DNA of 64,000 nucleotides, taken from contig CAXXTS010000004.1 in assembly GCA_963676345.2 (NCBI GenBank), positions 248,001 through 312,000 of the forward strand, written 5' to 3'. The notes below the pieces were generated by a model, which saw only the letters and a program-made list of their open reading frames with translations, was not told the DNA's origin and searched no databases. The DNA comes from G963665925 sp963676345. GTDB taxonomy: Bacteria; Bacillota; Clostridia; Peptostreptococcales; Acidaminobacteraceae. A program made the position numbers and the translations under genes. Positions 53,239-62,206 of this stretch are shown one piece after another (position 1 is the first letter of the stretch; each line of letters starts with the position of its first letter).

Positions 53239-54540
53239 CTACATATATTTAAGGTATGACTGGTTTTCATTGATAATATCTCTATATACTTTCCCGGCTA
53301 AGTTCACGGATCCCACCAGTGGATGTCCTGCCAAAGCCTGAATGCCCAGGGCAGGATCTTTTTTTATAATGGACTCTATCGTCAGGCGTTCGTACTCTTT
53401 AACGGTCTGAATTAAGCCCATAGCCCCCAGTGGCATCTGACCTAATGAGACTGGCGTCGCCCCGTGCCTTCCAATTACGGCATTGACTTCAATAACTGCA
53501 TCTTCCCCAAGCCCTTCAAGGGTGCCCCTGTTCTGAATGTTCACCGTATGCAGCACCCGCTTATCATTCCAAATTGAATCGATTAGAGATATTGCCGCGT
53601 CTGAATACCAAGCGCCGCCCCTTTCTTCAAGTGCATCCGGCTTCTTGTCAAGAGCCGGATCTGCATACGTTTCAAAGAGCTTCTTCTCTATTTCCATGAC
53701 TGCCTGGGCACGTGTGCGTCCTTCTTTGTAGGCAGCAAGCTCTTCTGCAAGCATTTCATCTGTCATGTAATAATATCTATGATAAGGACAAGGCAACATG
53801 CCAAGTGTTTTTAAAAATGTACCTTCCCACTTCAGATCGGGAATGTTCTTCATGGTCAGGCTTTTCCCATCTGCAATTTGATTAAACACTGCCTGGTCAA
53901 TGCGGTTGCCGTCAAGCCAAATCCGTCTTGCCCAAACCAGATGATTCAAACCGGCAAACTCAACATAAAGGCGCTTAGAATCTACATCCATCATATTGGC
54001 GATATTTTTCACCATGCCAATTGGCACATTGCACAGCCCAAGTGTCTTAATGGACGTGTGTTTTAAAACCGCTTCAGTCACCATCCCTGCGGGGTTGGTA
54101 AAGTTAATGAGCCATGCGTCTTTACATAGAACTTCCATATCCCTGCATATATCCAGTATAACCGGAATGGTGCGTAGGCCTTTCGCAAAGCCGCCTGCAC
54201 CTGTTGTTTCCTGTCCAATAAGTCCATATTTGAGAGGAATGCGTTCGTCTTTTGCACGGGCTTCCAGTCCACCCACTCGAAGCTGGGTCAGCACAAAATC
54301 GGCGTCCTTAAGTGCCTTTTTTCTATCCAGTGTTGCGTGTATTTGAATATCCAGCCCCGCTTTTTTAACCATTCGCTTAGCCAAGTCACTTACAATTTTC
54401 AGCTTTTCTTTGCCAGGTTCAATGTCACACAAGTAAATTTCACCCGTTGGAATGCTTTGACTGCGCTTAATGACGCCATCAATCAGCTCGGGTGTATAAC
54501 TGCTGCCTCCGCCAATTACTGCTATTTTAAGTTTTCTCAT
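53239..54540 (-). CDS. GH4 6-phospho-beta-glucosidase family enzyme
   Basis: This 433-residue NAD- and manganese-dependent glycosidase belongs to family GH4. The nucleotide loop is in KIAVIGGGSSYTPEL (residues 4-18). Further blocks are LTQLRVGGLEARAKDERIPLKYG, INFTNPAGM, LCNVPIG and FAGLNHLVWARRI. GH4 relatives act on 6-phospho-cellobiose or, as ChbF, on chitobiose 6-phosphate. Context with nagA and nagB favours an amino-sugar disaccharide. The start at 54540 follows TAGGAGTGAGG. Its upstream gap holds tandem repeats and a hairpin. Confidence 0.93.
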   Translation of the reverse strand: MRKLKIAVIGGGSSYTPELIDGVIKRSQSIPTGEIYLCDIEPGKEKLKIVSDLAKRMVKKAGLDIQIHATLDRKKALKDADFVLTQLRVGGLEARAKDERIPLKYGLIGQETTGAGGFAKGLRTIPVILDICRDMEVLCKDAWLINFTNPAGMVTEAVLKHTSIKTLGLCNVPIGMVKNIANMMDVDSKRLYVEFAGLNHLVWARRIWLDGNRIDQAVFNQIADGKSLTMKNIPDLKWEGTFLKTLGMLPCPYHRYYYMTDEMLAEELAAYKEGRTRAQAVMEIEKKLFETYADPALDKKPDALEERGGAWYSDAAISLIDSIWNDKRVLHTVNIQNRGTLEGLGEDAVIEVNAVIGRHGATPVSLGQMPLGAMGLIQTVKEYERLTIESIIKKDPALGIQALAGHPLVGSVNLAGKVYRDIINENQSYLKYM

Positions 54541-54629
54541 AGCCTCACTCCTATACTGCACTGCTTTTTACCTCAGATGCTTTACTCTGAAATAGAGTCC
54601 GCTTCACAGCGAACACCATTTCAAAGTGC

Positions 54630-54666
54630 CGGTCCCGCCTGTTTATGCGTAACAGGACCGGCAAAG
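54630..54666 (-). other. Hairpin in the IIC-GH4 gap
   Basis: gccggt and accggc enclose cctgtt/aacagg with a bulge. No U-run follows on the minus strand. It is a candidate processing or mRNA-stability element inside the sugar operon. Confidence 0.55.
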
Positions 54667-54677
54667 TTTAAGGTTTA

Positions 54678-54728
54678 TATCAAATGAAGTTTTGTATCAA
54701 TTTAAGTTTTGTATCAATTTAAGTTTTG
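54678..54728. repeat. Three tandem 17-bp repeats
   Basis: Units at 54678-54694, 54695-54711 and 54712-54728. The last two are identical (tatcaatttaagttttg); the first differs at two positions. They lie between the IIC and GH4 genes of the sugar operon. Confidence 0.9.
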
Positions 54729-54773
54729 CGCAAGCCCCAAGTGACTTTATTTGCTTCGTTTACCTGCTTAGTA

Positions 54774-56087
54774 CTAGGCTACTTTAGAAGCTTCATCTTT
54801 GGACTTTCCCTCAAGTTTCTCACCAATGAGGACAAATGGCATGTAAATCGCAATAGCCAGACCCAAGTTAATGATTTGGAGGACAGCCCCCATAATAGAT
54901 CCTGTCGCTAGGAATCCGCCAATAATTGGTGGTGTTGTCCAAGGCATCAGTGCAATGGTCTTTGGAAAAATGCCCGCCGCGATGACCGCGTAGCTAAAAC
55001 CGGATATGAGCACTGGTCCAAAGATAAATGGGAATAGAAGCAGTGGGTTCAACACGATTGGAAGACCAAACATAACAGGTTCATTGATGTTAAACAGTCC
55101 TGGTGCGAAGCCTAAGTTGGCAATTTCACGCATCTGTTTTCTCTTAGAAGCGATGAAAATTGAGATGAGAAGGGCAATGGTCGTACCCGATCCACCCATG
55201 TATACGAAGGCGTCTAAGAATGGCTTTGTAACAATATGTACAGGTGCTTGTCCAGCAGCAACTGCTTCCATATTGGTTTGAATAAGCGGCAGAAGAATCG
55301 GTTCAATAATACCGCCAATGATGTTAGAACCATGAAGTCCGAAGAACCATAAAAGCTGGTTCATAAACACGATCAGCATAGCAGACCCCATAGAATCCGC
55401 AACGTTAGTCAGTGGTGCCGATACAAATTTCGTGATGATTGCAAATAAGTCTGATCCAGTTGCTGCATTGATTACGATTGCTGCAACCGCAAATACTGAA
55501 AGAGCAATCATGCCCGGGAAAAGTGCTGCAAATGATCTCGAAACAGCTGGCGGTACCCCCTCAGGCATTTTAATGACCAGTTTGTCCGACTTTGAAAGCT
55601 TTACGAATATTTCAGTGGAAACAATAGCCACCAGGATGGCAACAAACATGCCCTGAGCATTGATATAGCCCCAGTTAATATTTCCCCAAGCGTTGAATGT
55701 CTCTCCCGCTGGGCTCGTCACTGCCGGTGCCTGCGGAATCAAAATTGCAAAGTTTGCTAGGGCGATTAAACCCGCTGACAAGCCATTGGACTCGTATCCC
55801 TTAGCGAGGTTATAGGCAATGGAGAATACCAGAAACAGGGATATGACTGCAAAAGACCCCCACCAGATATTGCCCCCGAAAGCCTTCCAGCCTGGATAGA
55901 TTCCTGTCATAAAATCCTGATATGCAGGAATGGGTAGGTTGTTGATTAAAACAGCGAATGAACCTGCAATAATAAGTGGCATCAGTGCGACAAAACCATC
56001 GCGGATTGCCACAAGGTGTCTCTGCGAACCAACCTTGGCTGCTACAGGGACAAAGTACTTCTCAAGAAAACTAATTAGGTTTTTCAC
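54774..56087 (-). CDS. PTS cellobiose/diacetylchitobiose family IIC permease
   Basis: This 437-residue membrane component carries the sugar across while it is phosphorylated. It has about ten helices. Family blocks are RHLVAIRDGFVALMPLIIAGSFAVLINN, WFFGLHGSNIIGGI, GGSGTTIALL and FNINEPVMFGLPIVLNP. It belongs to the CelB/ChbC group, which takes beta-linked disaccharides. It sits between IIB and the repeat-containing gap before the GH4 gene. Confidence 0.95.
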   Translation of the reverse strand: MKNLISFLEKYFVPVAAKVGSQRHLVAIRDGFVALMPLIIAGSFAVLINNLPIPAYQDFMTGIYPGWKAFGGNIWWGSFAVISLFLVFSIAYNLAKGYESNGLSAGLIALANFAILIPQAPAVTSPAGETFNAWGNINWGYINAQGMFVAILVAIVSTEIFVKLSKSDKLVIKMPEGVPPAVSRSFAALFPGMIALSVFAVAAIVINAATGSDLFAIITKFVSAPLTNVADSMGSAMLIVFMNQLLWFFGLHGSNIIGGIIEPILLPLIQTNMEAVAAGQAPVHIVTKPFLDAFVYMGGSGTTIALLISIFIASKRKQMREIANLGFAPGLFNINEPVMFGLPIVLNPLLLFPFIFGPVLISGFSYAVIAAGIFPKTIALMPWTTPPIIGGFLATGSIMGAVLQIINLGLAIAIYMPFVLIGEKLEGKSKDEASKVA

Positions 56088-56174
56088 GATTACTCCCCCT
56101 CTTGGATAAATTTTAATAATTGCTTGATAAACCGTTTTCGGTTCATCTTTTCACTATGCGCTCTTACGATTTAA

Positions 56175-56480
56175 TTATGCCTTGATAAGGCTCAGTGCCT
56201 GGTCAAGCACTTTTTCCCCGTTCATTGTGCCATATGCAACGGTGTCAATAATATCTACAGGTGTGCCTTGGTCTGCAAGCATACCTTCTAGCTTGGCCTT
56301 TAGAAAACGAACCTGAGGGCCTAAAAGTGCCACTTGTACATCTGTGTGATTCTTAACTTCTGCCTCTGCAACTGCAAAAATTTCAGCTTCTAGTCCACGA
56401 CTTTCAGCCGCTTTTTTCATTTTTGTCACAAGCATGCTTGTTGACATGCCTGCTGAGCAAACCAGCATGATCTTTTTCAT
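56175..56480 (-). CDS. PTS lactose/cellobiose family IIB component
   Basis: This 101-residue cytoplasmic domain has the phospho-cysteine Cys8 in MLVCSAGMSTSMLV, the classical P-loop of Lac/Cel IIB. It takes phosphate from IIA and passes it to the sugar in IIC. It lies 24 bases downstream of the kinase gene. The length is normal. Confidence 0.95.
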   Translation of the reverse strand: MKKIMLVCSAGMSTSMLVTKMKKAAESRGLEAEIFAVAEAEVKNHTDVQVALLGPQVRFLKAKLEGMLADQGTPVDIIDTVAYGTMNGEKVLDQALSLIKA

Positions 56481-56504
56481 TATTATCCCTCCACGCGTAT
56501 TTAT

Positions 56505-57416
56505 CTATTCCAATAAGCCTTCTCTTGCAAGTATTAATGCGCCTTCCACAGGCGTAAGCTCTGGAAAATGCACCTTGATGAACGGGTAAGCCGCACTTAT
56601 TTTATCTGTTAAGCGCCCGCGGATATCGGATGATTTTTCAAGCACACTGCCAATGTAAGAAAGTTCAAAATCCTCTGAGCGCATTTTGACCGTCAGCGCT
56701 TTAACATGTGCAAATAGTGCCGTGGCCGTCTCTTCCATGATTCTGTCAACAGCTTCATCTTGTCCTGCTAATTGGGTAATCAGCGGTGCAAGGGCTGCAA
56801 TATCCTGCTTTTGCCTGTCTTTCGCATAGACATAATCGAGCAGGTCTTGTGGCCTTTCAAGTTCAAGCTTCTGACGAAGGACCCGCCAGATGGCCGTTGA
56901 CCTGGCGCGGCCATCATAGGCACTCAGTACAGCACAAAGCCCATCTCGAGCAATAGCATATGCTGAACCGGCATCATCAATAAGGTGACCCCAGCCGCCT
57001 ACACGAACCTGACGGCCCATTTCATCAATGCCCAGTGCAATTGAACCGGTTCCACTGATTAAAATAGCACCGCGCTTTCCTTTATTCGCGCCAACCAGTG
57101 CAGTAAGGCTGTCATTGACCACCCTGAGTGCGCCTGAATAGCCAGCCTTTTCAAAGAGTCTGCGCAAAGCACATGCGTCTTCTTCTGTATCAACACCCGC
57201 ACCACCAAAGCAAATGCTCTTTATGCGGGTTTTACTTAGGCCTGCGTCTTCAAGGGTTTCAAATACGTGTTCAAGGGTTTTGAGCACCTGCACATCACCA
57301 ACACTGTGTCTATTGGTTGGCCCAAAGTCAAATGTCCACTTCTCATGCGTTTGTGTATCCGTAGCCTGAACGGCTGTGCCCGTTCCGCCCCCGTCAAATC
57401 CAACTACCACTGTCAT
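56505..57416 (-). CDS. BadF/BcrA-type sugar kinase, probable N-acetylglucosamine kinase
   Basis: This 303-residue ASKHA-fold kinase has the phosphate-1 loop VVGFDGGGTGTAV near residue 10. Adenosine-side motifs GAILISGTGSIALG and VGGWGHLIDDAGSAYAIARDG are typical of N-acetylglucosamine kinases. When a PTS disaccharide is split by GH4 or GH170, one half is left unphosphorylated; this kinase would phosphorylate the free GlcNAc so that NagA can use it. It starts nine bases after HPr. Confidence 0.9.
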   Translation of the reverse strand: MTVVVGFDGGGTGTAVQATDTQTHEKWTFDFGPTNRHSVGDVQVLKTLEHVFETLEDAGLSKTRIKSICFGGAGVDTEEDACALRRLFEKAGYSGALRVVNDSLTALVGANKGKRGAILISGTGSIALGIDEMGRQVRVGGWGHLIDDAGSAYAIARDGLCAVLSAYDGRARSTAIWRVLRQKLELERPQDLLDYVYAKDRQKQDIAALAPLITQLAGQDEAVDRIMEETATALFAHVKALTVKMRSEDFELSYIGSVLEKSSDIRGRLTDKISAAYPFIKVHFPELTPVEGALILAREGLLE

Positions 57417-57425
57417 AAAGGGCCT

Positions 57426-57692
57426 CTATTCGTGTGCTAATTTCGTCTCAAAGAGTTCGACAAGCGCCTCTACTGCTTCGTGCTCATCGGTTCCCTCTGC
57501 AGAAATCAGCAGTTCATCGCCCTTTGACGTTCCCAGACTGAGTATGCCCATAATACTCTTCCCATTTATGCTTTTACCTTCTTTTTCAATATAGATATCT
57601 GCACCGAATTTCTGTGCCAGACTGCATAAGAGTCCCGCTGGTCTTGCGTGAAGTCCTGATGCACTCTTTACCATTACCTTTGATTGCTTCAT
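57426..57692 (-). CDS. HPr-like phosphocarrier protein
   Basis: This 88-residue PTS phosphocarrier has the active histidine His15 in SGLHARPAG. Ser46 in KSIMGI is at the position used by HPr kinase in Firmicutes. It is the first gene after the sigma-54 promoter at 57726-57741. Having HPr and Enzyme I at the two ends of one catabolic operon is unusual; it could be the general HPr or a dedicated one. Confidence 0.96.
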   Translation of the reverse strand: MKQSKVMVKSASGLHARPAGLLCSLAQKFGADIYIEKEGKSINGKSIMGILSLGTSKGDELLISAEGTDEHEAVEALVELFETKLAHE

Positions 57693-57725
57693 GTGCTATC
57701 TCCTTTCGATTTCACACTAATATAA

Positions 57726-57741
57726 TGCAGTTTCTGTGCCA
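57726..57741 (-). promoter_or_regulatory. Sigma-54 (-24/-12) promoter of the amino-sugar PTS operon
   Basis: On the minus strand TGGCACAGAAACTGCA matches TGGCAC-N5-YTGCA with correct GG-GC spacing. It lies 34 bases before the HPr start and just downstream of the LevR-type activator gene. Confidence 0.85.
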
Positions 57742-57863
57742 AAGCCACTAAATCGACTCCAAAAGATTCATAATTTTCATCCGCAATCCGGCCTAGTCTT
57801 TGAGAATGCTTTCTCTTACACCCTGAATATTTTATTTTCATTTTTGAAAATTTACGCGTCCAT

Positions 57864-57926
57864 CAGTATGCACACAATAAAAATAGCGTGCAAAATATTT
57901 GCACGCTATTGCACACTATGCACACA
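57864..57926. repeat. Two 13-bp direct repeats, candidate LevR enhancer sites
   Basis: cagtatgcacaca (57864-57876) and cactatgcacaca (57914-57926) differ at one base and are spaced exactly 50 bases. They lie about 130-190 bases upstream of the sigma-54 promoter, a normal enhancer distance. Confidence 0.55.
57882..57910 (-). terminator. Terminator of the LevR-type regulator gene
   Basis: aatagcgtgcaaa (57882-57894) and tttgcacgctatt (57898-57910) form a 13-bp perfect stem. On the minus strand it is followed by TTTATTG. It sits between the two direct repeats. Confidence 0.75.
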
Positions 57927-57934
57927 TTACACAG

Positions 57935-60640
57935 TTAATTGTTTTCTACAATCATACGCGTTATGTATGCGGTCTCGTGTTCATCAATATGCAGTTGGAA
58001 ATGGGACTCTATACTTTGTAGCGCTTTTTGAACCACTTCATAGGCCCTCTCATGCTCTTTCTTGTAGGTTTGCAAATGCTCAAAGGAACGGAGGCTTTCA
58101 CCAGATCGTATCCGCTCAAGCATAAAGCCCATATGAAGCAGTATGCCCGTTTTCACGTCATGTTCAATTTGAACACCCAGCTCTCTTTCCATTTCTGAAA
58201 GCGCATCTAAGGACGTGTAAATGGCTTCTTTACCATCGACACCCTTCAAATGGTTTTTGAGGGAAACGCCCATCTGCCGATACGCCACTTCATGGCTGAC
58301 AATCTCTTCAAGGCGGCTGATGCCCGTCCCAGTTAATAGCTCTACGGCATGTATGAGCGGATACTGGTCAAGCACCATGTCAATCGTACTGACAACTGCC
58401 AAAATTCTATGTTCCTGATGCAGGGCATCCAGACGTTTAATAAATTCCTTCTTATTAAGGATATTGAGTGATTTTACTTCAATGCCCTGTATGTCTTGAA
58501 TACGTGTCTCGACAATTTTTCTAAGTCTTTCTGAGGCCCCTTCACCCGTAAAACAGGCTGTGATGATTAAATCTGATTTGTCCTGTTCTTCTCTGCGCTG
58601 TTCACTTACAGCACGTCCCATAGCGGATTGGCACGACCTGTATATTTCGCTGAGCTCTCTTCCGAGCACAGCCTTACGACTGGCTTCAATCACAATCGGC
58701 GTTGAAACCATATCCACTGTTTTAATTGACACACCCAGTTCTTCTGCTATGAGGGCTCCAAAATTTGAAAGCGAACCCATATCGACCAAAAGAAGGACGC
58801 CACGTCCTGTATTGACTCTGCGTACTTCTTTCTTGACGATTTCATACATGTCTTGGGCTTTTACACTCAGTGGCATGTCTAAACCCACAGCATGATCTTT
58901 TCCAACAAGGGCGTTTGCTACCTGCACCATGCTCGATGCAGTGCTTGGACCATGCATGAGCACCAGTACCCCTACCTTGGCTTCCTCTGATCCCAGTACG
59001 GCATCAAAATCAGCTGCTAGGAACATGGCGATATAGCCGATTTCATCCAGCGGTGTTTGAATGTTGAACAAACGATCCATTTCCTTTGCCGCATCCATGG
59101 CTGCCATAAAGGCATCTGGAAAATTCACACGAATGACATTGAGCTGAGGGTGAAAAATAGGCTGTCCTGTCCGAATCCGTTCAATACTGCCATGCAAATG
59201 CAGGGCCAGCGGAAAGAGCACCCCTTCGTCATAAGATCTGGTGAGCATGGTCGCCGCCCGATTTAGAATATGCTCTGCAAATTCCAGTATTTCTGGTGCA
59301 ACCAGCTTTGATATTTCTTCCTTGCGCTGCTGGTTGTCCATGCCTTTGATCAGGTTTTGGAAATGGGTTTCAATGTCTCCATTTAGGATTTCATGGATTT
59401 GTCTGGAGTCCATCCCCGTCGATTTCAAGTTGCTCACACGTTCTTCAATATGTTCATAAAAAAGTACAGGGCCTGAAGGGGTGAGGGCATTTTCTTCCAT
59501 AAAGGTATCTGCATGATACCGGAAGATATCTTCACTGCTTTTAATCAAATAATCAATTTCATCCCGATGTTCTTGAATTTTCATATACCCCCGTTTGACA
59601 TGCTGGGGTAGGTCTGACTGGGTAATCAGTATATAGTTTTCATCTTTTGATTTGTATTTTAGAAAGGCTTTGGCACAAGCCAGCTGAATATCACTTCTGA
59701 GCTGACCTATGTTATTGGGGCATTCGTATAAAAGCAGGGAAATCAAAGAGTTCTTGTTAACATATACGCTTTTCCCAATGCGCTTGGCCTCCATTTTTAA
59801 AAAGGCATCTATCAGTGCCATACGCTCGTCAAAGGTACGGTCTCTGAGTGCTGGCAGGGTAATGACCATTGGAATTCTACGCGTGAAGGTCTTAAGTAAA
59901 AATGAAGATGGGTCTTCTGTCGTCGCTGCAATAATCTGTACCGTAGCACGTTCAAGGGCTTCCGTTTCACCCAGTCTTCTGAATGTGCCCTTATCTATAA
60001 AGGTAAAGAGCATTTCCTGACCCTGAGGTGACAATCTATGCACTTCGTCTAGAAACAGCACACCCCCGTCCGACTGCTTTAAAAGACCGTCCTTATCCTT
60101 GTCTGCCCCCGTGTATGCCCCTTTGCGTACACCAAAAATCTGTGCCATAACCAACTGGGGGTTGTCTGCATAGTCTGCGCAATTAAAGCGCGTAAAAGGG
60201 GCGTCTGTTCCAATCATGCCCGACTGTATGGAAAACCTGTACATGAACTCGGCAAACATAGACTTGCCTACGCCCGTTTCCCCCAGCAGCAAGGTATGCA
60301 GTCCACTTGGCGGATAGAGAATGGCTGCCTTTGCCTGTTGCATAGGCACCTGCAAGCTTCTGTCTGAACCGACAATGCTCTCTTGTGCACTGAGGGCAAG
60401 GGTTTGATCAGCACTATCCCTAGGGGGTACATCTGCTTTTTGCAGCCGCTTACTGGTAAATTGAACTGGACGCCCATCCAATTTTACAAGTGTGCCTGCT
60501 TTTGCAAGCTTGTTTAAATACCGCGACGCACTGGACCGATCCAAATGCAAGTAAGCACCTACATCTTCTGCTGTAACGCTGCTATTATGATTTGCCTCAA
60601 GCGCTTTCACCGCTTCCAGTACCTGATCCACCCTTTTCAT
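57935..60640 (-). CDS. LevR-family sigma-54 activator with PTS regulation domains
   Basis: This 901-residue regulator has an N-terminal winged helix (about 1-65). The AAA+ domain follows with Walker A GETGVGKS at 120-127, the sigma-54 contact loop as GAYTGA at 174-179 and Walker B FLDE at 196-199. A first PRD (about 430-545), an EIIA-Man-like domain (about 550-680; LVLMHGPSTASSM), an EIIB-like segment (ITACFTGEGASERLRK) and a second PRD (about 795-900) complete it. PTS phosphorylation of the PRDs should tune activity. The start at 60640 follows aggggtg. It most likely activates the adjacent HPr-to-ptsI operon. Confidence 0.94.
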   Translation of the reverse strand: MKRVDQVLEAVKALEANHNSSVTAEDVGAYLHLDRSSASRYLNKLAKAGTLVKLDGRPVQFTSKRLQKADVPPRDSADQTLALSAQESIVGSDRSLQVPMQQAKAAILYPPSGLHTLLLGETGVGKSMFAEFMYRFSIQSGMIGTDAPFTRFNCADYADNPQLVMAQIFGVRKGAYTGADKDKDGLLKQSDGGVLFLDEVHRLSPQGQEMLFTFIDKGTFRRLGETEALERATVQIIAATTEDPSSFLLKTFTRRIPMVITLPALRDRTFDERMALIDAFLKMEAKRIGKSVYVNKNSLISLLLYECPNNIGQLRSDIQLACAKAFLKYKSKDENYILITQSDLPQHVKRGYMKIQEHRDEIDYLIKSSEDIFRYHADTFMEENALTPSGPVLFYEHIEERVSNLKSTGMDSRQIHEILNGDIETHFQNLIKGMDNQQRKEEISKLVAPEILEFAEHILNRAATMLTRSYDEGVLFPLALHLHGSIERIRTGQPIFHPQLNVIRVNFPDAFMAAMDAAKEMDRLFNIQTPLDEIGYIAMFLAADFDAVLGSEEAKVGVLVLMHGPSTASSMVQVANALVGKDHAVGLDMPLSVKAQDMYEIVKKEVRRVNTGRGVLLLVDMGSLSNFGALIAEELGVSIKTVDMVSTPIVIEASRKAVLGRELSEIYRSCQSAMGRAVSEQRREEQDKSDLIITACFTGEGASERLRKIVETRIQDIQGIEVKSLNILNKKEFIKRLDALHQEHRILAVVSTIDMVLDQYPLIHAVELLTGTGISRLEEIVSHEVAYRQMGVSLKNHLKGVDGKEAIYTSLDALSEMERELGVQIEHDVKTGILLHMGFMLERIRSGESLRSFEHLQTYKKEHERAYEVVQKALQSIESHFQLHIDEHETAYITRMIVENN

Positions 60641-60812
60641 TAAATGCACCCCTGTCCCTTGACTTAGTTTCTTAATCCTTACTGTACATAAGACGAGCAA
60701 AAAAAGCAAACCATTTGCCTGTCACTAAGTTTTTTGTTTTCTGACTAAGAATATTTGAATATTCTATAGGTGCCGTTTTCTTATGTATATTTTAAATAAC
60801 CCTCTCTAGCAG

Positions 60813-60841
60813 TAGTCAAGACTCTGCTCTTACTGTATAAT
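60813..60841 (+). promoter_or_regulatory. Sigma-A promoter of the iron-sulfur protein gene
   Basis: TAGTCA (60813-60818) and a perfect TATAAT (60836-60841) are spaced 17 bases. The expected start at about 60848 leaves a short leader to the ATG at 60881. Confidence 0.5.
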
Positions 60842-60880
60842 GCAGTGTATTTATTCGAACTCAAACTACTGGAGGCATGT

Positions 60881-62017
60881 ATGTTTTACAACAGTCATAC
60901 CAAGCACCTTATAGATTTCGCTGAAGAAAAGTGTACAGGATGCGGCAAGTGCATGAAGAACTGCCCTATGCTTAATCGCTTCTGCAAGTCACCGAAAAAA
61001 CTGCTTCAGTTTTTAGGCACCAGCACACCCGCCCAAAAAGAAGAAATTAAATCCATCGCATTTACATGCACGCTCTGTGACTACTGCACTCAGGTTTGCC
61101 CCTGCGATATTGACCTTAAAGTCATTTTTTTAAATATAAAACAGGACTACGTCCGTGCCTTTGGATATCCAAAAGAGTTTGGGAAGGCAGCGCTAAGCTT
61201 TCACCAATCCAGCGGTTTTTCACCCCTTTTTTCAACCCAGATTATCCACCGCAAACACGCCAAAACCATTTTGTTCCCGGGCTGTTCCACTGCCGCTGAC
61301 GACCCTGAGGTGATTGAACATGTTCTAACCTATCTGAACACCCTGCATCCAACTGAAACCTTTATGAAATGCTGTGCAAATCCAACGCGATCCGTTGGCA
61401 TGACAGACCAGTTTAATGCTTACACAGTACAGTTGCGCCATGATTTTGAACGCATGGGTACAGAAGAAATCATTGTCCTGTGTGTGAACTGCTACAACAC
61501 GCTCACAGACATGCTGCCCAATATATCTGTTAAAACACTCTGGGAGGTTATTGACCAAAATGGTTTGCCTCAAACCGTGAGTAAAACCGGATTGCCTTTC
61601 AAGGTCGCCCTACACGACCCTTGCCCATCGCGAAACCACCCCCATGTGCATGAAGCGGTTAGAGGTATTCTTCGCGAGCTGGGTATTGAGGCCGATGAGT
61701 TTGAAGATGCAAAGGAAGAAACCGCCTGCTGCGGGTCGGGTGCCATGCTGGGACTCATCAACCCAGAACTCGCAAGCCAGCACATGTCTAGGCGAGCCAG
61801 CCAATCCCCTCAGGATCATATCCTGACCTACTGTCAAGAATGTGTTGAATCGCTCTCAGTGGATGATAAATATACCCTGCACCTCCTGAGTCTGCTCTTT
61901 CCACATAAAAAGACGGTTCAACCACATATAAGGCGCAAACCACCACTTCAAAAGTGGACCAATCGCTTTAAAACGAAGCTAAGCAGCACCCCACGCTTTC
62001 GATTATCCCCTAAATAG
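60881..62017 (+). CDS. (Fe-S)-binding protein with two CCG domains (HdrD/GlpC-like)
   Basis: This 378-residue soluble protein has two [4Fe-4S] ferredoxin motifs, CTGCGKCMKNCP (Cys18, 21, 24, 28) and CTLCDYCTQVCP (Cys63, 66, 69, 73). Two cysteine-rich (CCG-type) domains follow: LFPGCSTAAD with KCCAN, and LHDPCPSRNHP with ETACCGSGAM. Relatives transfer electrons in heterodisulfide reductase, glycerol-3-phosphate and lactate dehydrogenase complexes. No FAD-linked oxidase gene is adjacent, so the donor is unknown. The ATG at 60881 follows GGAGG. The tail is basic. Confidence 0.88.
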   Translation: MFYNSHTKHLIDFAEEKCTGCGKCMKNCPMLNRFCKSPKKLLQFLGTSTPAQKEEIKSIAFTCTLCDYCTQVCPCDIDLKVIFLNIKQDYVRAFGYPKEFGKAALSFHQSSGFSPLFSTQIIHRKHAKTILFPGCSTAADDPEVIEHVLTYLNTLHPTETFMKCCANPTRSVGMTDQFNAYTVQLRHDFERMGTEEIIVLCVNCYNTLTDMLPNISVKTLWEVIDQNGLPQTVSKTGLPFKVALHDPCPSRNHPHVHEAVRGILRELGIEADEFEDAKEETACCGSGAMLGLINPELASQHMSRRASQSPQDHILTYCQECVESLSVDDKYTLHLLSLLFPHKKTVQPHIRRKPPLQKWTNRFKTKLSSTPRFRLSPK

Positions 62018-62062
62018 AACCGCCTGACCTTAAAACAAGTATCCTTCCTATCCAAAAACCAA

Positions 62063-62108
62063 ACCAGCGGTTTGAGCATATATTGAGTGCTCAAACCGCT
62101 GGTTTTTT
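62063..62108. terminator. Bidirectional terminator between the Fe-S and MATE genes
   Basis: accagcggtttgagca (62063-62078) pairs with tgctcaaaccgctggt (62088-62103), a 16-bp perfect stem with T-runs on both strands. Confidence 0.88.
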
Positions 62109-62206
62109 AATCATTTTATCTTATTGGAATCTTTTTATTAATCTGGAGATGTTCTGTATGTTCTCAAGCACATATACATCAAATTTACCAACTCTTTTTC
62201 TTCAAA

